A DNA stretch of 34,930 nucleotides from Candidatus Erabacter solicola (GCA_003136895.1 PLDY01000143.1:1-34930); one strand, 5' to 3'. Counted from the first letter of the stretch, positions 24,171 to 32,575 are shown. The notes: generated by a model from the sequence alone, not told the origin. Made by a program: numbers and translations.

Positions 24171-25043
24171 ATGCCCCGCTTGCTCGCCCCGGCGAAGCTC
24201 AACTTGACCCTCGAAGTCCTCTCCCGCCGTGGCGACGGCTATCACACGCTGCGCAGCCTGATGGTGCCGATCGGACTGTACGATCGGCTTGAGTTGGAGC
24301 CGTCGGCCGCGACGCGCTTCGAGGTGGACGACCCCGCGCTCGCCGGTCACGACAACCTCGCCGTTCGGGCGCTCGCCGCCGCGGGAGCGGCGACGCCGTT
24401 CGACGTGCGCCTCGCGAAGGTGATTCCGGCGGGCGGCGGCTTGGGCGGCGGATCGAGCGATGCGGCGGCAATCTTACGGGCGGCGATCGAAGGTCAACTC
24501 GGCCAGGTGACCGCCTGTGACTGGCTGGATGCGGCGCGCCGGCTTGGATCCGATGTGCCGTTTTTCTTGGCCGGCACGGCCGCGCTGGTCGAAGGCGCCG
24601 GCGAACGAGTGACCGGTATCGGCGCGTTGCCGCATTGGTGGAGCGTCGTCGTGCGTCCGCCGGTCGCCGTGCCGACCGCCGAAGCGTACCGTTTGCTGGA
24701 TGCGGCTCGCGCGTCGAACCCGCCCCCATCGCGGCCGCGCGCGAACAGCCTTTCGTTGCAAGCCGTCGACGCGCTGCAGCGCGCCGATTTCGCAGCATTA
24801 CGCAGCACGCTGGTCAACGACTTTCACGAACCGGTCTTGGCGGCATACCCGGCCATCGCGCGCGCGGATGCGGCGCTGCGCGCCGCCGGAGGTGCGAACG
24901 CGCTGCTCTCGGGTTCGGGTTCGTGTTTGTTCGCGTTGTTCGAATCAGAGCGCGATGCGCGCGAGTGCGCCGGGCGCGTGGATACGGCAACCACTGAGGC
25001 CGTTTTCGTCGTGCCGTTGCACCACGATCCGGCGTGGCGATGA
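24171..25043 (+). CDS. ispE: 4-diphosphocytidyl-2-C-methyl-D-erythritol kinase
   Basis: GHMP kinase of the MEP isoprenoid pathway; phosphorylates CDP-ME at the 2-hydroxyl. The 290 residues begin APAKLNLTLEV with the conserved Lys9, followed by GDGYHTLRSLMVP, the ATP-binding glycine-rich loop PAGGGLGGGSSDAA (86-99), LGSDVPFFL and the C-terminal LLSGSGSCLFALF. The ATG at 24171 is preferred over 24153 because AAGGGAG lies between them at a normal distance from the former. Divergent from the glycoside hydrolase. Its stop overlaps the next gene's start (ATGA). Confidence 0.95.
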   Translation: MPRLLAPAKLNLTLEVLSRRGDGYHTLRSLMVPIGLYDRLELEPSAATRFEVDDPALAGHDNLAVRALAAAGAATPFDVRLAKVIPAGGGLGGGSSDAAAILRAAIEGQLGQVTACDWLDAARRLGSDVPFFLAGTAALVEGAGERVTGIGALPHWWSVVVRPPVAVPTAEAYRLLDAARASNPPPSRPRANSLSLQAVDALQRADFAALRSTLVNDFHEPVLAAYPAIARADAALRAAGGANALLSGSGSCLFALFESERDARECAGRVDTATTEAVFVVPLHHDPAWR

Positions 25044-25792
25044 TTGCCGTCGTTCTGGCGGGCGGACCGCCCGATGCCTTGGTCGCCGCCGAGCCCGAAC
25101 TCGCCAACAAAGCCTTCTTGCCGATCGGCGGGACCGCGCTCGTCGAGCGCACGATCGCACCGCTGCGAGCGACGCCGGGCATCGATCGCATCATCGTCGT
25201 CGCGCCGCCGGCGGCGCACGGATCGGGCGCGCTGGCGGAAGCGGACGAAATCCGCGCGGACGGACCGAGCATAGCGGACAGCCTTCGCTCGGGCATCGCC
25301 GGACTCGATCCCGATGCGCTGGTGCTCGTAACGGCGGCCGATCTGCCGATCCTCACCGTTATCGCCATCGAGGATTTCTTGCAGCATGCGCTCGCGTGCG
25401 GCGCCGACGTCGTCTATGCGTGCGTCGACCGGCGCGCGCACCTTGTGAAGTATCCGAGCGTACCGCATACGTGGGCGAAGCTCAAGGAAGGTACGTTCTG
25501 CGGCGGCGGCTGCATCGCGCTGCGACCGCGCGCCTTTCCGGCGCTCGAACGTTTCCTCGACCGGCTCGGCAACGCGCGCAAGAACCCGGCCGCACTGGCC
25601 ACGATCTTCGGCTGGGGTGCGGTCGCGAAGTACGCGGTCGGACAGCTCTCGATCGCCGAAGCCGAACGCCGCGCAAGCAAACTGCTTGGCGCGCCGGTTG
25701 CGGCGGCGATCTGCCGCTATCCTGAAATTGCCGTCAACGTCGATCGTCTCAGCGACGTCGAACTGGCAGAGTTCCTCGTTAGGCCGGCCTAG
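25040..25792 (+). CDS. Nucleotidyltransferase (MobA/IspD-like NTP transferase fold)
   Basis: A 250-residue protein with a GT-A-type nucleotidyltransferase fold: N-terminal IAVVLAGG (2-9), ANKAFLPIGGTALVERT with a retained Lys, TAADLPIL for the metal-site Asp, and the motif KLKEGTFCGGGCIAL typical of an uncharacterised NTP transferase family found beside ispE in other bacteria. It lacks the SxRMGxxK signature of MobA and GlmU-like enzymes, since the residues after LAGG are PPDALVAAEPE. It is translationally coupled to ispE. IspD is the expected pathway partner of IspE, but the sequence is not clearly IspD, so product and nucleotide are left open. Its 3' end overlaps the convergent gene by 14 bases. 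Confidence 0.8.
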   Translation: MIAVVLAGGPPDALVAAEPELANKAFLPIGGTALVERTIAPLRATPGIDRIIVVAPPAAHGSGALAEADEIRADGPSIADSLRSGIAGLDPDALVLVTAADLPILTVIAIEDFLQHALACGADVVYACVDRRAHLVKYPSVPHTWAKLKEGTFCGGGCIALRPRAFPALERFLDRLGNARKNPAALATIFGWGAVAKYAVGQLSIAEAERRASKLLGAPVAAAICRYPEIAVNVDRLSDVELAEFLVRPA

Positions 25793-26339
25793 CCTCGGCC
25801 GCCTGTTTCGGCAACGTCTCCAGTTCCGCCAAAGCGGCGTCCCTTACGGCGCTCGCGATCTCCCGGTAGCGCGACGTTACCGGCGAATTCTTGAACCAGC
25901 CGAACCCGTTGCCCATGCTGACCGGCGAGGCCGGCGGAAGATCGCGCCATTCGATCTCCTCCTTCACGAGAGCGATCGCCATCAGCATCTGTGAGCGCGC
26001 GTCATCGTATTCCCCGAGCCGCCGTTGTAGGCGCCCAACGACCACATGGAACTGGGCCGAACGCAATTCCGCATACTGCCTGCCCGTAGTGCTACTCCCC
26101 AGTCCCTGGAAGCCGGCACATCGATCGTACGCCGAGATGGCTCCGTCGATCGTTGCGACCAGGTCGGCAATCGGCGTATTGGCGTCGGCGATCTGCTCGA
26201 CGTACTTCGCAACGTAGGGCGTGGCCGCGGGACACAGCGCGTCAGTCGCTGCGGCATCCTGCGCGCGTACTGAGTGGTTAGCCGCCAAGAACGCTACGAC
26301 GGTGGCGACCAGCAAGAGCCGGCTTCGTCGAAACGCCAT
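25779..26339 (-). CDS. Secreted protein of unknown function, paralogue A
   Basis: A 186-residue exported protein: signal peptide MAFRRSRLLLVATVVAFLAA with a likely cleavage near VRAQ (about residue 26), then a helical domain. It shares with the adjacent paralogue B the pattern LC...TPYV...EQ.A..NTP..D..ATID.AIS.YD.C, and RSAQFHV..R.QR.L.(E)YD.AR....AI.LVK..I.WR, including two conserved cysteines that could form a disulfide. The repeat of helix-pair-like segments suggests a TPR-like or four-helix fold. AAGG lies about 10 bases before the ATG. No family is recognised. Confidence 0.8.
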   Translation of the reverse strand: MAFRRSRLLLVATVVAFLAANHSVRAQDAAATDALCPAATPYVAKYVEQIADANTPIADLVATIDGAISAYDRCAGFQGLGSSTTGRQYAELRSAQFHVVVGRLQRRLGEYDDARSQMLMAIALVKEEIEWRDLPPASPVSMGNGFGWFKNSPVTSRYREIASAVRDAALAELETLPKQAAEARPA

Positions 26340-26360
26340 TTCGTTGTACCTTCTTTTACC

Positions 26361-26885
26361 TTATTTCGGAGCGGGGCTACTCGTCGCTACGGGCTTCGGC
26401 AGGCCGTCCAATTCGCCTTGAGCCACATCCCGGATCTTGGATGCGGGTTCCCAGTAGAACGACTGGGACGACGAAGAGCGAGAACCGTTACGCCAGTCGA
26501 TCGTATCCTTCACGAGCCCGATCGCCAGCTTATACTGAAAGCGCGCGCCATCGTAGTCCTCGAGCAAGCGTTGAATGCGGGCCCTCGCTACGTGAAATTG
26601 CGCCGAACGCATTTGCGCGTAGTGCCGGCCCTCGGCGCTGCCGTTGCTCCCCATGCTGCTGGCGCAGTCGTCGTAGGTTGAGATGGCCTTGTCGATCGTC
26701 GCGATCACGTCGTCGACGGGCGTGTTGGGATTGGCGGTCTGCTCGTTATAGCGCACGACATACTGCGTCGACGCGGAACAGAGCGAGTCGCCGGCGACGG
26801 GAGCCGCGGCACGTCCTGGCGGGCTCGACGCGAGGATTACCGCAGCGACGGCGAGCGGGACGAGCAAACTTCTCTTCAACGGCAT
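26361..26885 (-). CDS. Secreted protein of unknown function, paralogue B
   Basis: A 174-residue exported protein that is a diverged tandem copy of its neighbour: signal peptide MPLKRSLLVPLAVAAVILAS, then SLCSASTQYVVRYNEQ, ATIDKAISTYDDCAS and RSAQFHVARARIQRLLEDYD. Both cysteines are kept. ATG at 26885 is chosen because the signal peptide begins there; an in-frame start 18 codons upstream (26939) would overlap ubiX. Gap to paralogue A is 21 bases and to ubiX 16 bases, so ubiX-B-A form a unit on the minus strand. Confidence 0.8.
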   Translation of the reverse strand: MPLKRSLLVPLAVAAVILASSPPGRAAAPVAGDSLCSASTQYVVRYNEQTANPNTPVDDVIATIDKAISTYDDCASSMGSNGSAEGRHYAQMRSAQFHVARARIQRLLEDYDGARFQYKLAIGLVKDTIDWRNGSRSSSSQSFYWEPASKIRDVAQGELDGLPKPVATSSPAPK

Positions 26886-26901
26886 GACGATCTCGATTTC
26901 C

Positions 26902-27456
26902 TTACTTCCAACGCTTGAAAAGGTCGTTCTCGATTCCAAACTGATCCAGAGCTTTGCCGACCGTGTGGGCGATGATGTCGTCGACGCTCTGCGGCTTCGC
27001 GTACATCGCGGGAATCGGCGGCAGCACTACGGCGCCGATCTCGGCAAGCTGCGTCAGCGTGCGCAGATGCCCGAGGTGAAGCGGCGTCTCGCGCACGATC
27101 AAGACGAGTCTGCGCCGTTCCTTCAAACAGACGTCGGCGGCGCGCACGAGAAGGTTATCGTTGAGCGAGCGGGCGATCGCGGCGGCGCTTTTCATCGAAC
27201 ACGGGATCACGAGCATCCCGTCGGTCAGAAACGAGCCCGACGAAATTGCAGCGCCGAGATCGTCGTCCCGATGCACGACGTTGGCTAGCGACTCGAAATC
27301 CGTCGCGCGCAGGTCCGTCTCGAGTTCGATCGTACGATGCGCCTGATGCGTCATTACGAGGTGCAGTTCGATATCGGGCCGGCGCAGCGCGCGTAGCGCC
27401 GCCAGCGCATACGCGCTACCGCTCGCTCCAGTGACACCGACGATGATCTTACGCAC
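26902..27456 (-). CDS. ubiX: Flavin prenyltransferase UbiX
   Basis: Attaches dimethylallyl phosphate to FMN to make prenylated FMN for UbiD-type decarboxylases. The 184 residues show IIVGVTGASGSAYA at the N-terminus, PCSMKSAAAIARSLNDNLLVRAADV, the family core KERRRLVLIVRETPLHLGHL, and LPPIPAMYAKPQSVDDIIAHTVGKALDQFGI. The GTG at 27456 gives the family N-terminus and has GGAAGG about 8 bases upstream; the longer in-frame region to 27945 runs antisense to the next gene and is not used. No ubiD is in the window. Confidence 0.95.
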   Translation of the reverse strand: MRKIIVGVTGASGSAYALAALRALRRPDIELHLVMTHQAHRTIELETDLRATDFESLANVVHRDDDLGAAISSGSFLTDGMLVIPCSMKSAAAIARSLNDNLLVRAADVCLKERRRLVLIVRETPLHLGHLRTLTQLAEIGAVVLPPIPAMYAKPQSVDDIIAHTVGKALDQFGIENDLFKRWK

Positions 27457-27479
27457 CGAGGGAACCTTCCGCGTCCTCC

Positions 27480-27494
27480 CTGCGGGTCCCGCAG
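27480..27494. promoter_or_regulatory. 15-bp near-perfect palindrome between divergent genes
   Basis: CTGCGGG-T-CCCGCAG sits roughly mid-way in the 63-base divergent region between ubiX and the nuclease gene. Such compact symmetry at a divergent promoter is typical of a dimeric repressor or activator site; no regulator gene is nearby to name it. Confidence 0.45.
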
Positions 27495-27519
27495 ATACGG
27501 TCGCGAACCCCACAGGTCG

Positions 27520-28812
27520 ATGTCCGATCCGCTTCTCTCGGTGCGCCGTCTCGACGTCTTTGTCGCCGCCGCTCTGCGCTACGCCGCGTCGCCCTCGGAG
27601 GACGATGCCCGCCGGCTCATCGGCGCACCGTTCTCGGGCGTGGCACGCGCGGACGCACGGGCGCTGATCGTCGCCGCCGGCGACCACGGGAGCCTGCTCG
27701 AAGCGATCGATGCGGAGCGCGTTCCACTCGGTCACGAACGTCTGGTCGCGACGCGCCGCTTCGCAAAAGGACTGCGCGAGTTGGCCCAGAGTGCACGCGA
27801 CGGGGCGACCGGGAGCGAGCTCGCCGCCGGCGCGCGACGCGCCTTCGATCTCGAAGCGCCGGCACAAACGCCGCCAGACGCACTTGCGCCGCTCGGTCCG
27901 TACGCACCTGAGGCGCCGCACGTCGTCAAACGGCGGCGCACGCATTTCAGTGCGTCGTCACTCGGCTCGTACGCCGAATGCGAGCGCAAATGGTATTACC
28001 GCTATGTCTGCTCGGCCGTCGAGGACAAAGGTTCCTCCGCATCGTTCTACGGCACCGCGTTTCACTGGGCGCTCGAGCGCTTTCATCAAGAGTTTCCGCG
28101 CGCCGACGGGGCACCGCAAACGACGCTTGCCACCAAACTCGACGGCTGGATTCAGACCGCATTCGAGCGCTATCGTTCGGGCTTCGCTACCAACGTCGAG
28201 TTCGAGCTGCAGACCCGGCGCGCGCGACGTACCGGGCGCAAGTACCTGGAATGGTTCTTGGAGCGCTCGCGCGCGCATCCGTTCTCGGTCATCGGCGCCG
28301 AGGAAGCGGCCGAACTCGAACTCGAGGGATACCAATTCATCGGCTACATCGACCGGTTGGACCGCGACGACGCGACCGGTGCGGTAACCGTCGTCGACTA
28401 TAAGACGGGTTCGATCGCCGAGAGCGCGAGCGAGTACCGCGAAGACGTGGCGCGCTTCGTCGATTTTCAGTTGCCGTTCTACTATTGGGCGCGGACCGCA
28501 AAAGGCGATCGCGTCACACGTCTTTCGCTGCTGCCGCTCAAGGACGCGCTGCGCGACATCGAGCCCGTCGAATTGGAGGTCGTTCCGGTCGCCGCGCCGG
28601 CTTCGCGCAGTTCGGATGGAAGCGTTGGAACGATCGGCATCGACGAACTGGAGCGCGCGCGCGCTAAGATGATCGAACTTGCGCGCCGGCTCGCCGACGA
28701 ACCGCTCGAATCGTTTGCGGTCACCGACGATCCCGATGCGTGCACCTTCTGCGCGTATCAGAATGCATGCCGGCTTCGTCCGCTACGCCGCGAGGATCGT
28801 TTTGGACGCTGA
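27520..28812 (+). CDS. PD-(D/E)XK nuclease with Fe-S cluster (AddB/RecB-C-terminal-like)
   Basis: A 430-residue predicted DNA exonuclease. The C-terminal two-thirds is a complete RecB-type nuclease: SYAECERKWYYRY (Cys154), YGTAFHWALERFH (His182), GYIDRLDRDD (Asp278), VVDYKTG (Asp293, Lys295), QLPFYYWA (Gln317) and a final CTFCAYQNAC (Cys408, Cys411, Cys417). One Cys before and three after the nuclease core is the AddB/Cas4 4Fe-4S arrangement. The N-terminal 110 residues contain EDDARRLIGAPFSGVARADARAL, which resembles the segment before the nuclease in AdnA/AddA-type helicase-nucleases, so this may be the tail end of a split protein. The start ATG at 27520 has AGG close upstream. The helicase gene overlaps its 3' end. 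Confidence 0.88.
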   Translation: MSDPLLSVRRLDVFVAAALRYAASPSEDDARRLIGAPFSGVARADARALIVAAGDHGSLLEAIDAERVPLGHERLVATRRFAKGLRELAQSARDGATGSELAAGARRAFDLEAPAQTPPDALAPLGPYAPEAPHVVKRRRTHFSASSLGSYAECERKWYYRYVCSAVEDKGSSASFYGTAFHWALERFHQEFPRADGAPQTTLATKLDGWIQTAFERYRSGFATNVEFELQTRRARRTGRKYLEWFLERSRAHPFSVIGAEEAAELELEGYQFIGYIDRLDRDDATGAVTVVDYKTGSIAESASEYREDVARFVDFQLPFYYWARTAKGDRVTRLSLLPLKDALRDIEPVELEVVPVAAPASRSSDGSVGTIGIDELERARAKMIELARRLADEPLESFAVTDDPDACTFCAYQNACRLRPLRREDRFGR

Positions 28813-30991
28813 GCAACTACGCGCGATCGAGCATCCGCTGGAAGCCGGCCTCGCAATCGTCGGCCCAGCCGGTAGCGGGAAGACGGCGGCGTTGCTGCAA
28901 CGCGCCGTGCGAGCGTTGCGCGAGAACGCGGACGTACTGTTGAGCGGTCCGGGCCGCCGGGCCGTGGCGCGGCTGCGCGCAGGTATCCTGGCGCTGGCGC
29001 CCGAGCGTGCGCCCATCTGCGCGACGCTCGGCGAAGTCGCGCTCGAAGTCTTGCAGACATTGCGGCCCGGCGTCGAAGCGGAACTGATCTCCGACGTGCG
29101 CGCGGCGCAAGTTTTCGAAAGCGTGGGCGCCCGGCTCTTTTCGCTCGATTGGACCGAGTTCGTGAGCGCCGAGATCGATCCGGAGATCACGGGGCTGCGC
29201 GCACCGGAACACTTTTCATCGGCGGCCTTCCGCTTGATCCGGCGGCTGCGCGCCGCGCAGATCTCGCCCGACCGCTTTCGCGACCTCTGCCTCAAAGGCG
29301 CGACCAAGTTCTACGGCAAGCCCCCGAACTTTGCGAGCGCCGATCTCTTGCTGGAGACCGGCCCGAAATACCGCGATTCGCTGCGCGTCACGCCGCAAGA
29401 CCTGGCACGACAGCACGAACGCGAACTCGATCTGGTCAAGATTCTCGTCCGGCTCTACGCTACGTATGTCGAAACGCTGGTTGCGCGCGGCTGCCTCACC
29501 GGGGCCGACGCCATCTATGAAGCCACCGCGCTGCTCAAGGAGCGTGGCCCGGCGGCCTTCGCGCGCTACCGGTACGCATTGATCGACGATGCGCAAGATC
29601 TCGACGCAGGCGAACTTGCGTTTCTCGAGGCGCTCTTCGGCGCAGGCCTGCCCGGCGTCACGCTCGCCGGCGACGAACGTGAGGCAAGCCGCGTCTACGC
29701 GGGCGCGCGCGGCGATACCGCGCTCAAAAATGCATCGACGGTCGCCGCGTTGACGGGCAGCTATCGCTGCGACGCGTCGATTCTGCAACTCGCCGAACGC
29801 ATTCTGGAGCCTGCGAAAAAGGCTCCGGCACTGCCGCACGATGCGGCCGTTGAAGCGTATCGCGGCGCAACGACCGACGACGAGGCGCGCTTCGTCGCGA
29901 CGACCGCCGCACGGCTCGTTCGCGACGGCGTCGCCCCGGAGCGAATCGCGGTGATCACGCGCCGCTTGGCGGGAGCCATCGACGTCATCGACGGACTCCT
30001 CGCGCGCGACATCCCGGTCGACCTCGCCGGCCAAGCCAGTCTCTTCGCCTTTCCTGCGGTGCAGGACGCGCTCGCCGCGCTCTGGGCGCTGGTCGATCCG
30101 TACCGGCACGATTGGCTGTTGCGGAACTTGGAGTCACCTTGGCTCGCGCTCGCCGACGCAACGATCGCGCAACTCTGCGGCGAACCTTCCCAGCCGCAGG
30201 CGCTGCTCTTCGAAATCCCCGGCGACGTCCCAGAGGAGTCGCGCGGGCGCTGGGACCGGCGGCGCGACTTGCGACTCGGGCGCAACGTGACGCGCGGCGA
30301 CGCCGACGCGGAACTTTCAGCGGAGGCGCGCGAGCGCTTAGGCGCATTTCGCGCGGCGCTCGCCCGCTGGGAATGCCTCGAGCGCGATCTCGATCCGCCG
30401 GCGTTAGCGCGTCTGATTCTGGCCGAGACCGTTGCGCCGGCGTTGCGCGATGACGCGCGCGGGCGATTCGAACGCGGCTTGATCGCTCGCTTGCTTGACG
30501 GCATCGATACATTCTACGCGCGAGACCCCAGTGCGAGCTTAGAAGATTACTTGCGCTACGCCGAAAATGTGGCCGATGCGGACGCCGACCTGCTCGCGCT
30601 CGATGTGCGTGATTCGGACGCGCTGCACGTGATCGACATCGAAGCCGCCAAAGGACGCGAGTTCGATCACGTCTTCATCATCGATGCGCGAGCGGGAGCT
30701 TTTCCGCGCTATTACGTCCCCGATGCGTTTTTGTTCACGCCGTCGCACGGCATGATTCCCAAAGAGAACGTCGGTAACGACGCGCGCACGGCGCGGACCG
30801 CGAAATTCACCTACCTGCACTTCGCGTTGAAGTTGCGCGAACGCTACAACCAACAGGAGCGCAAGGCATTCTACTGCGCGGCCTCGCGTGCGCGACGGCG
30901 ACTCTACGTCAGCACCTCGGGACGGGCGACCCGCGGCGCCGCCGCACCGGAGTTTCTCGAGGAGACGCGGAAGGCTCTACCGGACCCGTAG
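28802..30991 (+). CDS. UvrD/Rep-like superfamily 1 DNA helicase
   Basis: A 729-residue ATP-dependent helicase-like protein without a nuclease domain. Q motif DAEQLRAIEH is followed by Walker A GPAGSGKTAALL, then LIDDAQDLDAGE (motif II), TLAGDEREASRVYAGA (motif III), LTGSYRCDASI (motif IV), IDIEAAKGREFDHVFIIDA (motif V) and FYCAASRARRRLYV (motif VI with the arginine finger). Motif II has Asp263 where the catalytic Glu of DExxD is usual, and motif III has Glu in place of the family Gln. The TTG at 28802 follows GAGGA at 28792-28796 and overlaps the nuclease gene by 11 bases; an ATG at 28763 is an alternative. With the upstream nuclease it forms a two-gene AddAB/AdnAB-like module, probably for double-strand-end processing. 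Confidence 0.88.
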   Translation: MDAEQLRAIEHPLEAGLAIVGPAGSGKTAALLQRAVRALRENADVLLSGPGRRAVARLRAGILALAPERAPICATLGEVALEVLQTLRPGVEAELISDVRAAQVFESVGARLFSLDWTEFVSAEIDPEITGLRAPEHFSSAAFRLIRRLRAAQISPDRFRDLCLKGATKFYGKPPNFASADLLLETGPKYRDSLRVTPQDLARQHERELDLVKILVRLYATYVETLVARGCLTGADAIYEATALLKERGPAAFARYRYALIDDAQDLDAGELAFLEALFGAGLPGVTLAGDEREASRVYAGARGDTALKNASTVAALTGSYRCDASILQLAERILEPAKKAPALPHDAAVEAYRGATTDDEARFVATTAARLVRDGVAPERIAVITRRLAGAIDVIDGLLARDIPVDLAGQASLFAFPAVQDALAALWALVDPYRHDWLLRNLESPWLALADATIAQLCGEPSQPQALLFEIPGDVPEESRGRWDRRRDLRLGRNVTRGDADAELSAEARERLGAFRAALARWECLERDLDPPALARLILAETVAPALRDDARGRFERGLIARLLDGIDTFYARDPSASLEDYLRYAENVADADADLLALDVRDSDALHVIDIEAAKGREFDHVFIIDARAGAFPRYYVPDAFLFTPSHGMIPKENVGNDARTARTAKFTYLHFALKLRERYNQQERKAFYCAASRARRRLYVSTSGRATRGAAAPEFLEETRKALPDP

Positions 30992-31073
30992 CGCGCACGC
31001 ACAGAACGTCTTGGCGGCGATATACGTTGAAGAGTACGAGGCCCGGCCTTACTTTTGTTTTGAAGCGCTGGAT

Positions 31074-31079
31074 TAAAAT
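31074..31079 (+). promoter_or_regulatory. Possible -10 box before DUF1800 gene
   Basis: TAAAAT lies 3 bases before the ATG at 31083, in the AT-richest part of the 91-base gap 30992-31082. No good -35 hexamer is spaced upstream and no Shine-Dalgarno is clear, so a near-leaderless message is possible but unproven. Confidence 0.3.
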
Positions 31080-31082
31080 CAG

Positions 31083-32549
31083 ATGAGTAAACTCGATACG
31101 TCAACCGATCCCCAAGTCGGCTTCCGCCCGCCCGGGACGCTCGATATCGCGACCGCGTTGGAGCGGTATAACGGTCCGTTCGGACGGCGCCAAGCGGCAC
31201 ACTTGGCGCGGCGCACCGGCTTCGGCCCGACGCCGGCTGAGGTCGACGGCCTTGCTGCGCACGGCGTCGAGGGCGCTGTCGATTCGCTGCTTCATCCAAG
31301 CGAACCCGAGATTGATTTCACATCCTATCCGGACTCGGCTAAACTCTTCGATCCGAAGGTTCGTAACGTCACGGCCGTGATGTGGTGGCTCGACCGCATG
31401 CTGCGAACCAAGCGGCCGCTCGTCGAAAAGATGACGCTCTTCTGGCACGGGCACTTTGCTACGAGCATCAACAAGGTTCCGGCCAACTACATGGTTGGGC
31501 AGATCGATCTCTTCCGCTCCCAAGCGTTAGGAAATTTTCGCACGTTGTTGCTTTCGGTTTCGAAAGATCCGGCGATGCTGATCTGGCTCGACAACCGTTA
31601 CAATTTCGCCGCTCATCCCAACGAGAATTTCGCGCGCGAGATCATGGAACTGTTCGCGCTCGGACTTGGCAACTATACCGAAGACGACATCAAGGCCGGC
31701 GCGCGCGCCTTCACCGGTTGGACGCTCGACAAAGACGGCCACTTCATCTTTCGCGAAGCGCTGCACGATCCGGGCATGAAGACGTTCCTCGGCCGTACGG
31801 GACCGTGGAACGGCGACGATATCATCAACATCATCGTTGCGCAACCGATTCATCAACGCTACCTGTGCCGCAACCTCCTGGAGTATTTCGTCTACTCCGA
31901 TCCGGAACCGGCGTTGGTCGACGCTCTCGCGCAAGTCTACGCGCTCTCGGGCTACGACATCGCGAAGACGGTCGGCAGCATCATCCGTTCGAACGTGTTC
32001 TATTCGACGCGCGCCTACCGCGCGTTGCCGAAGAGCCCGATCGAGTTCACGCTGGGCCTGCTGCGCTACATGGACGTCAAGCAAGTTCCCGCCGACATGC
32101 CGGGCTGGCTCTTCCGCATGGGACAATATCCGCTCGCGCCCCCCAGTGTCAAAGGCTGGGACGGCGGCCCGACGTGGATCTCGACGTCGACGCTGCTCGC
32201 GCGCTTCAACCTGGTCAACCGCGTCGTCAAAGCGGCTCCCCCGCGCCCAGCAGCGGCGGCACCCGCGATGTCCCCGGCTCCCGCGCCGAATCTGAACTTC
32301 TTTGCGGCAATGACGCCCGATGTCGTCGTGGCGCAAGCCGGCGGCCTCGACCCCGGCAAAGTGCTCGAGACGATCGTCGCCGGCGCGCTCCAGGACGACG
32401 TGACGAGCGACGTCCGTCAAACGCTGATGGACTACTTGAACTCGACGGGCGCGACGCTGCCCGTTCCGTTCGGGCCGGAGAACTACCAAGAAAAGGTTCG
32501 CGGCGTCCTCGCGCTCGTGCTCAATCTTCCATCGAATCAGCTGAACTAG
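31083..32549 (+). CDS. DUF1800 domain protein
   Basis: A 488-residue member of the DUF1800 family. Typical features: AAHLARRTGFGPTPAEVD near the N-terminus, MTLFWHGHFATS (around residues 117-128), NFRTLLLSVSKDPAMLIWLDN, PNENFAREIMELFALGLGNYTEDDIKAGARAFTGW, and SPIEFTLGLLRYM with PPSVKGWDGGPTWIS. No signal peptide is seen. The C-terminus has a proline/alanine-rich linker (about 385-410) before a final helical part. The biochemical role is unknown; DUF1800 and DUF1501 genes occur as a pair in many phyla, as they do here. 26 bases separate it from the DUF1501 gene. Confidence 0.92.
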   Translation: MSKLDTSTDPQVGFRPPGTLDIATALERYNGPFGRRQAAHLARRTGFGPTPAEVDGLAAHGVEGAVDSLLHPSEPEIDFTSYPDSAKLFDPKVRNVTAVMWWLDRMLRTKRPLVEKMTLFWHGHFATSINKVPANYMVGQIDLFRSQALGNFRTLLLSVSKDPAMLIWLDNRYNFAAHPNENFAREIMELFALGLGNYTEDDIKAGARAFTGWTLDKDGHFIFREALHDPGMKTFLGRTGPWNGDDIINIIVAQPIHQRYLCRNLLEYFVYSDPEPALVDALAQVYALSGYDIAKTVGSIIRSNVFYSTRAYRALPKSPIEFTLGLLRYMDVKQVPADMPGWLFRMGQYPLAPPSVKGWDGGPTWISTSTLLARFNLVNRVVKAAPPRPAAAAPAMSPAPAPNLNFFAAMTPDVVVAQAGGLDPGKVLETIVAGALQDDVTSDVRQTLMDYLNSTGATLPVPFGPENYQEKVRGVLALVLNLPSNQLN

Positions 32550-32575
32550 TTACCGGTTTTCTAGGAGTACCTCTC

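Noticed and set aside
27457-27945. In-frame extension upstream of ubiX
   Set aside because: Antisense to the nuclease gene; the GTG at 27456 gives the family N-terminus with a ribosome binding site.
27520-30991. Defence island interpretation of the nuclease-helicase pair
   Set aside because: Neighbours are ubiX and DUF1800/DUF1501, with no other defence, toxin or mobile genes; motif layout fits DNA-end repair better.
31382-32575. In-frame extension upstream of the DUF1501 start, giving an 811-residue protein
   Set aside because: It runs out of frame through the DUF1800 gene and has no motif; the ATG at 32576 has a good ribosome binding site and begins a Tat signal.
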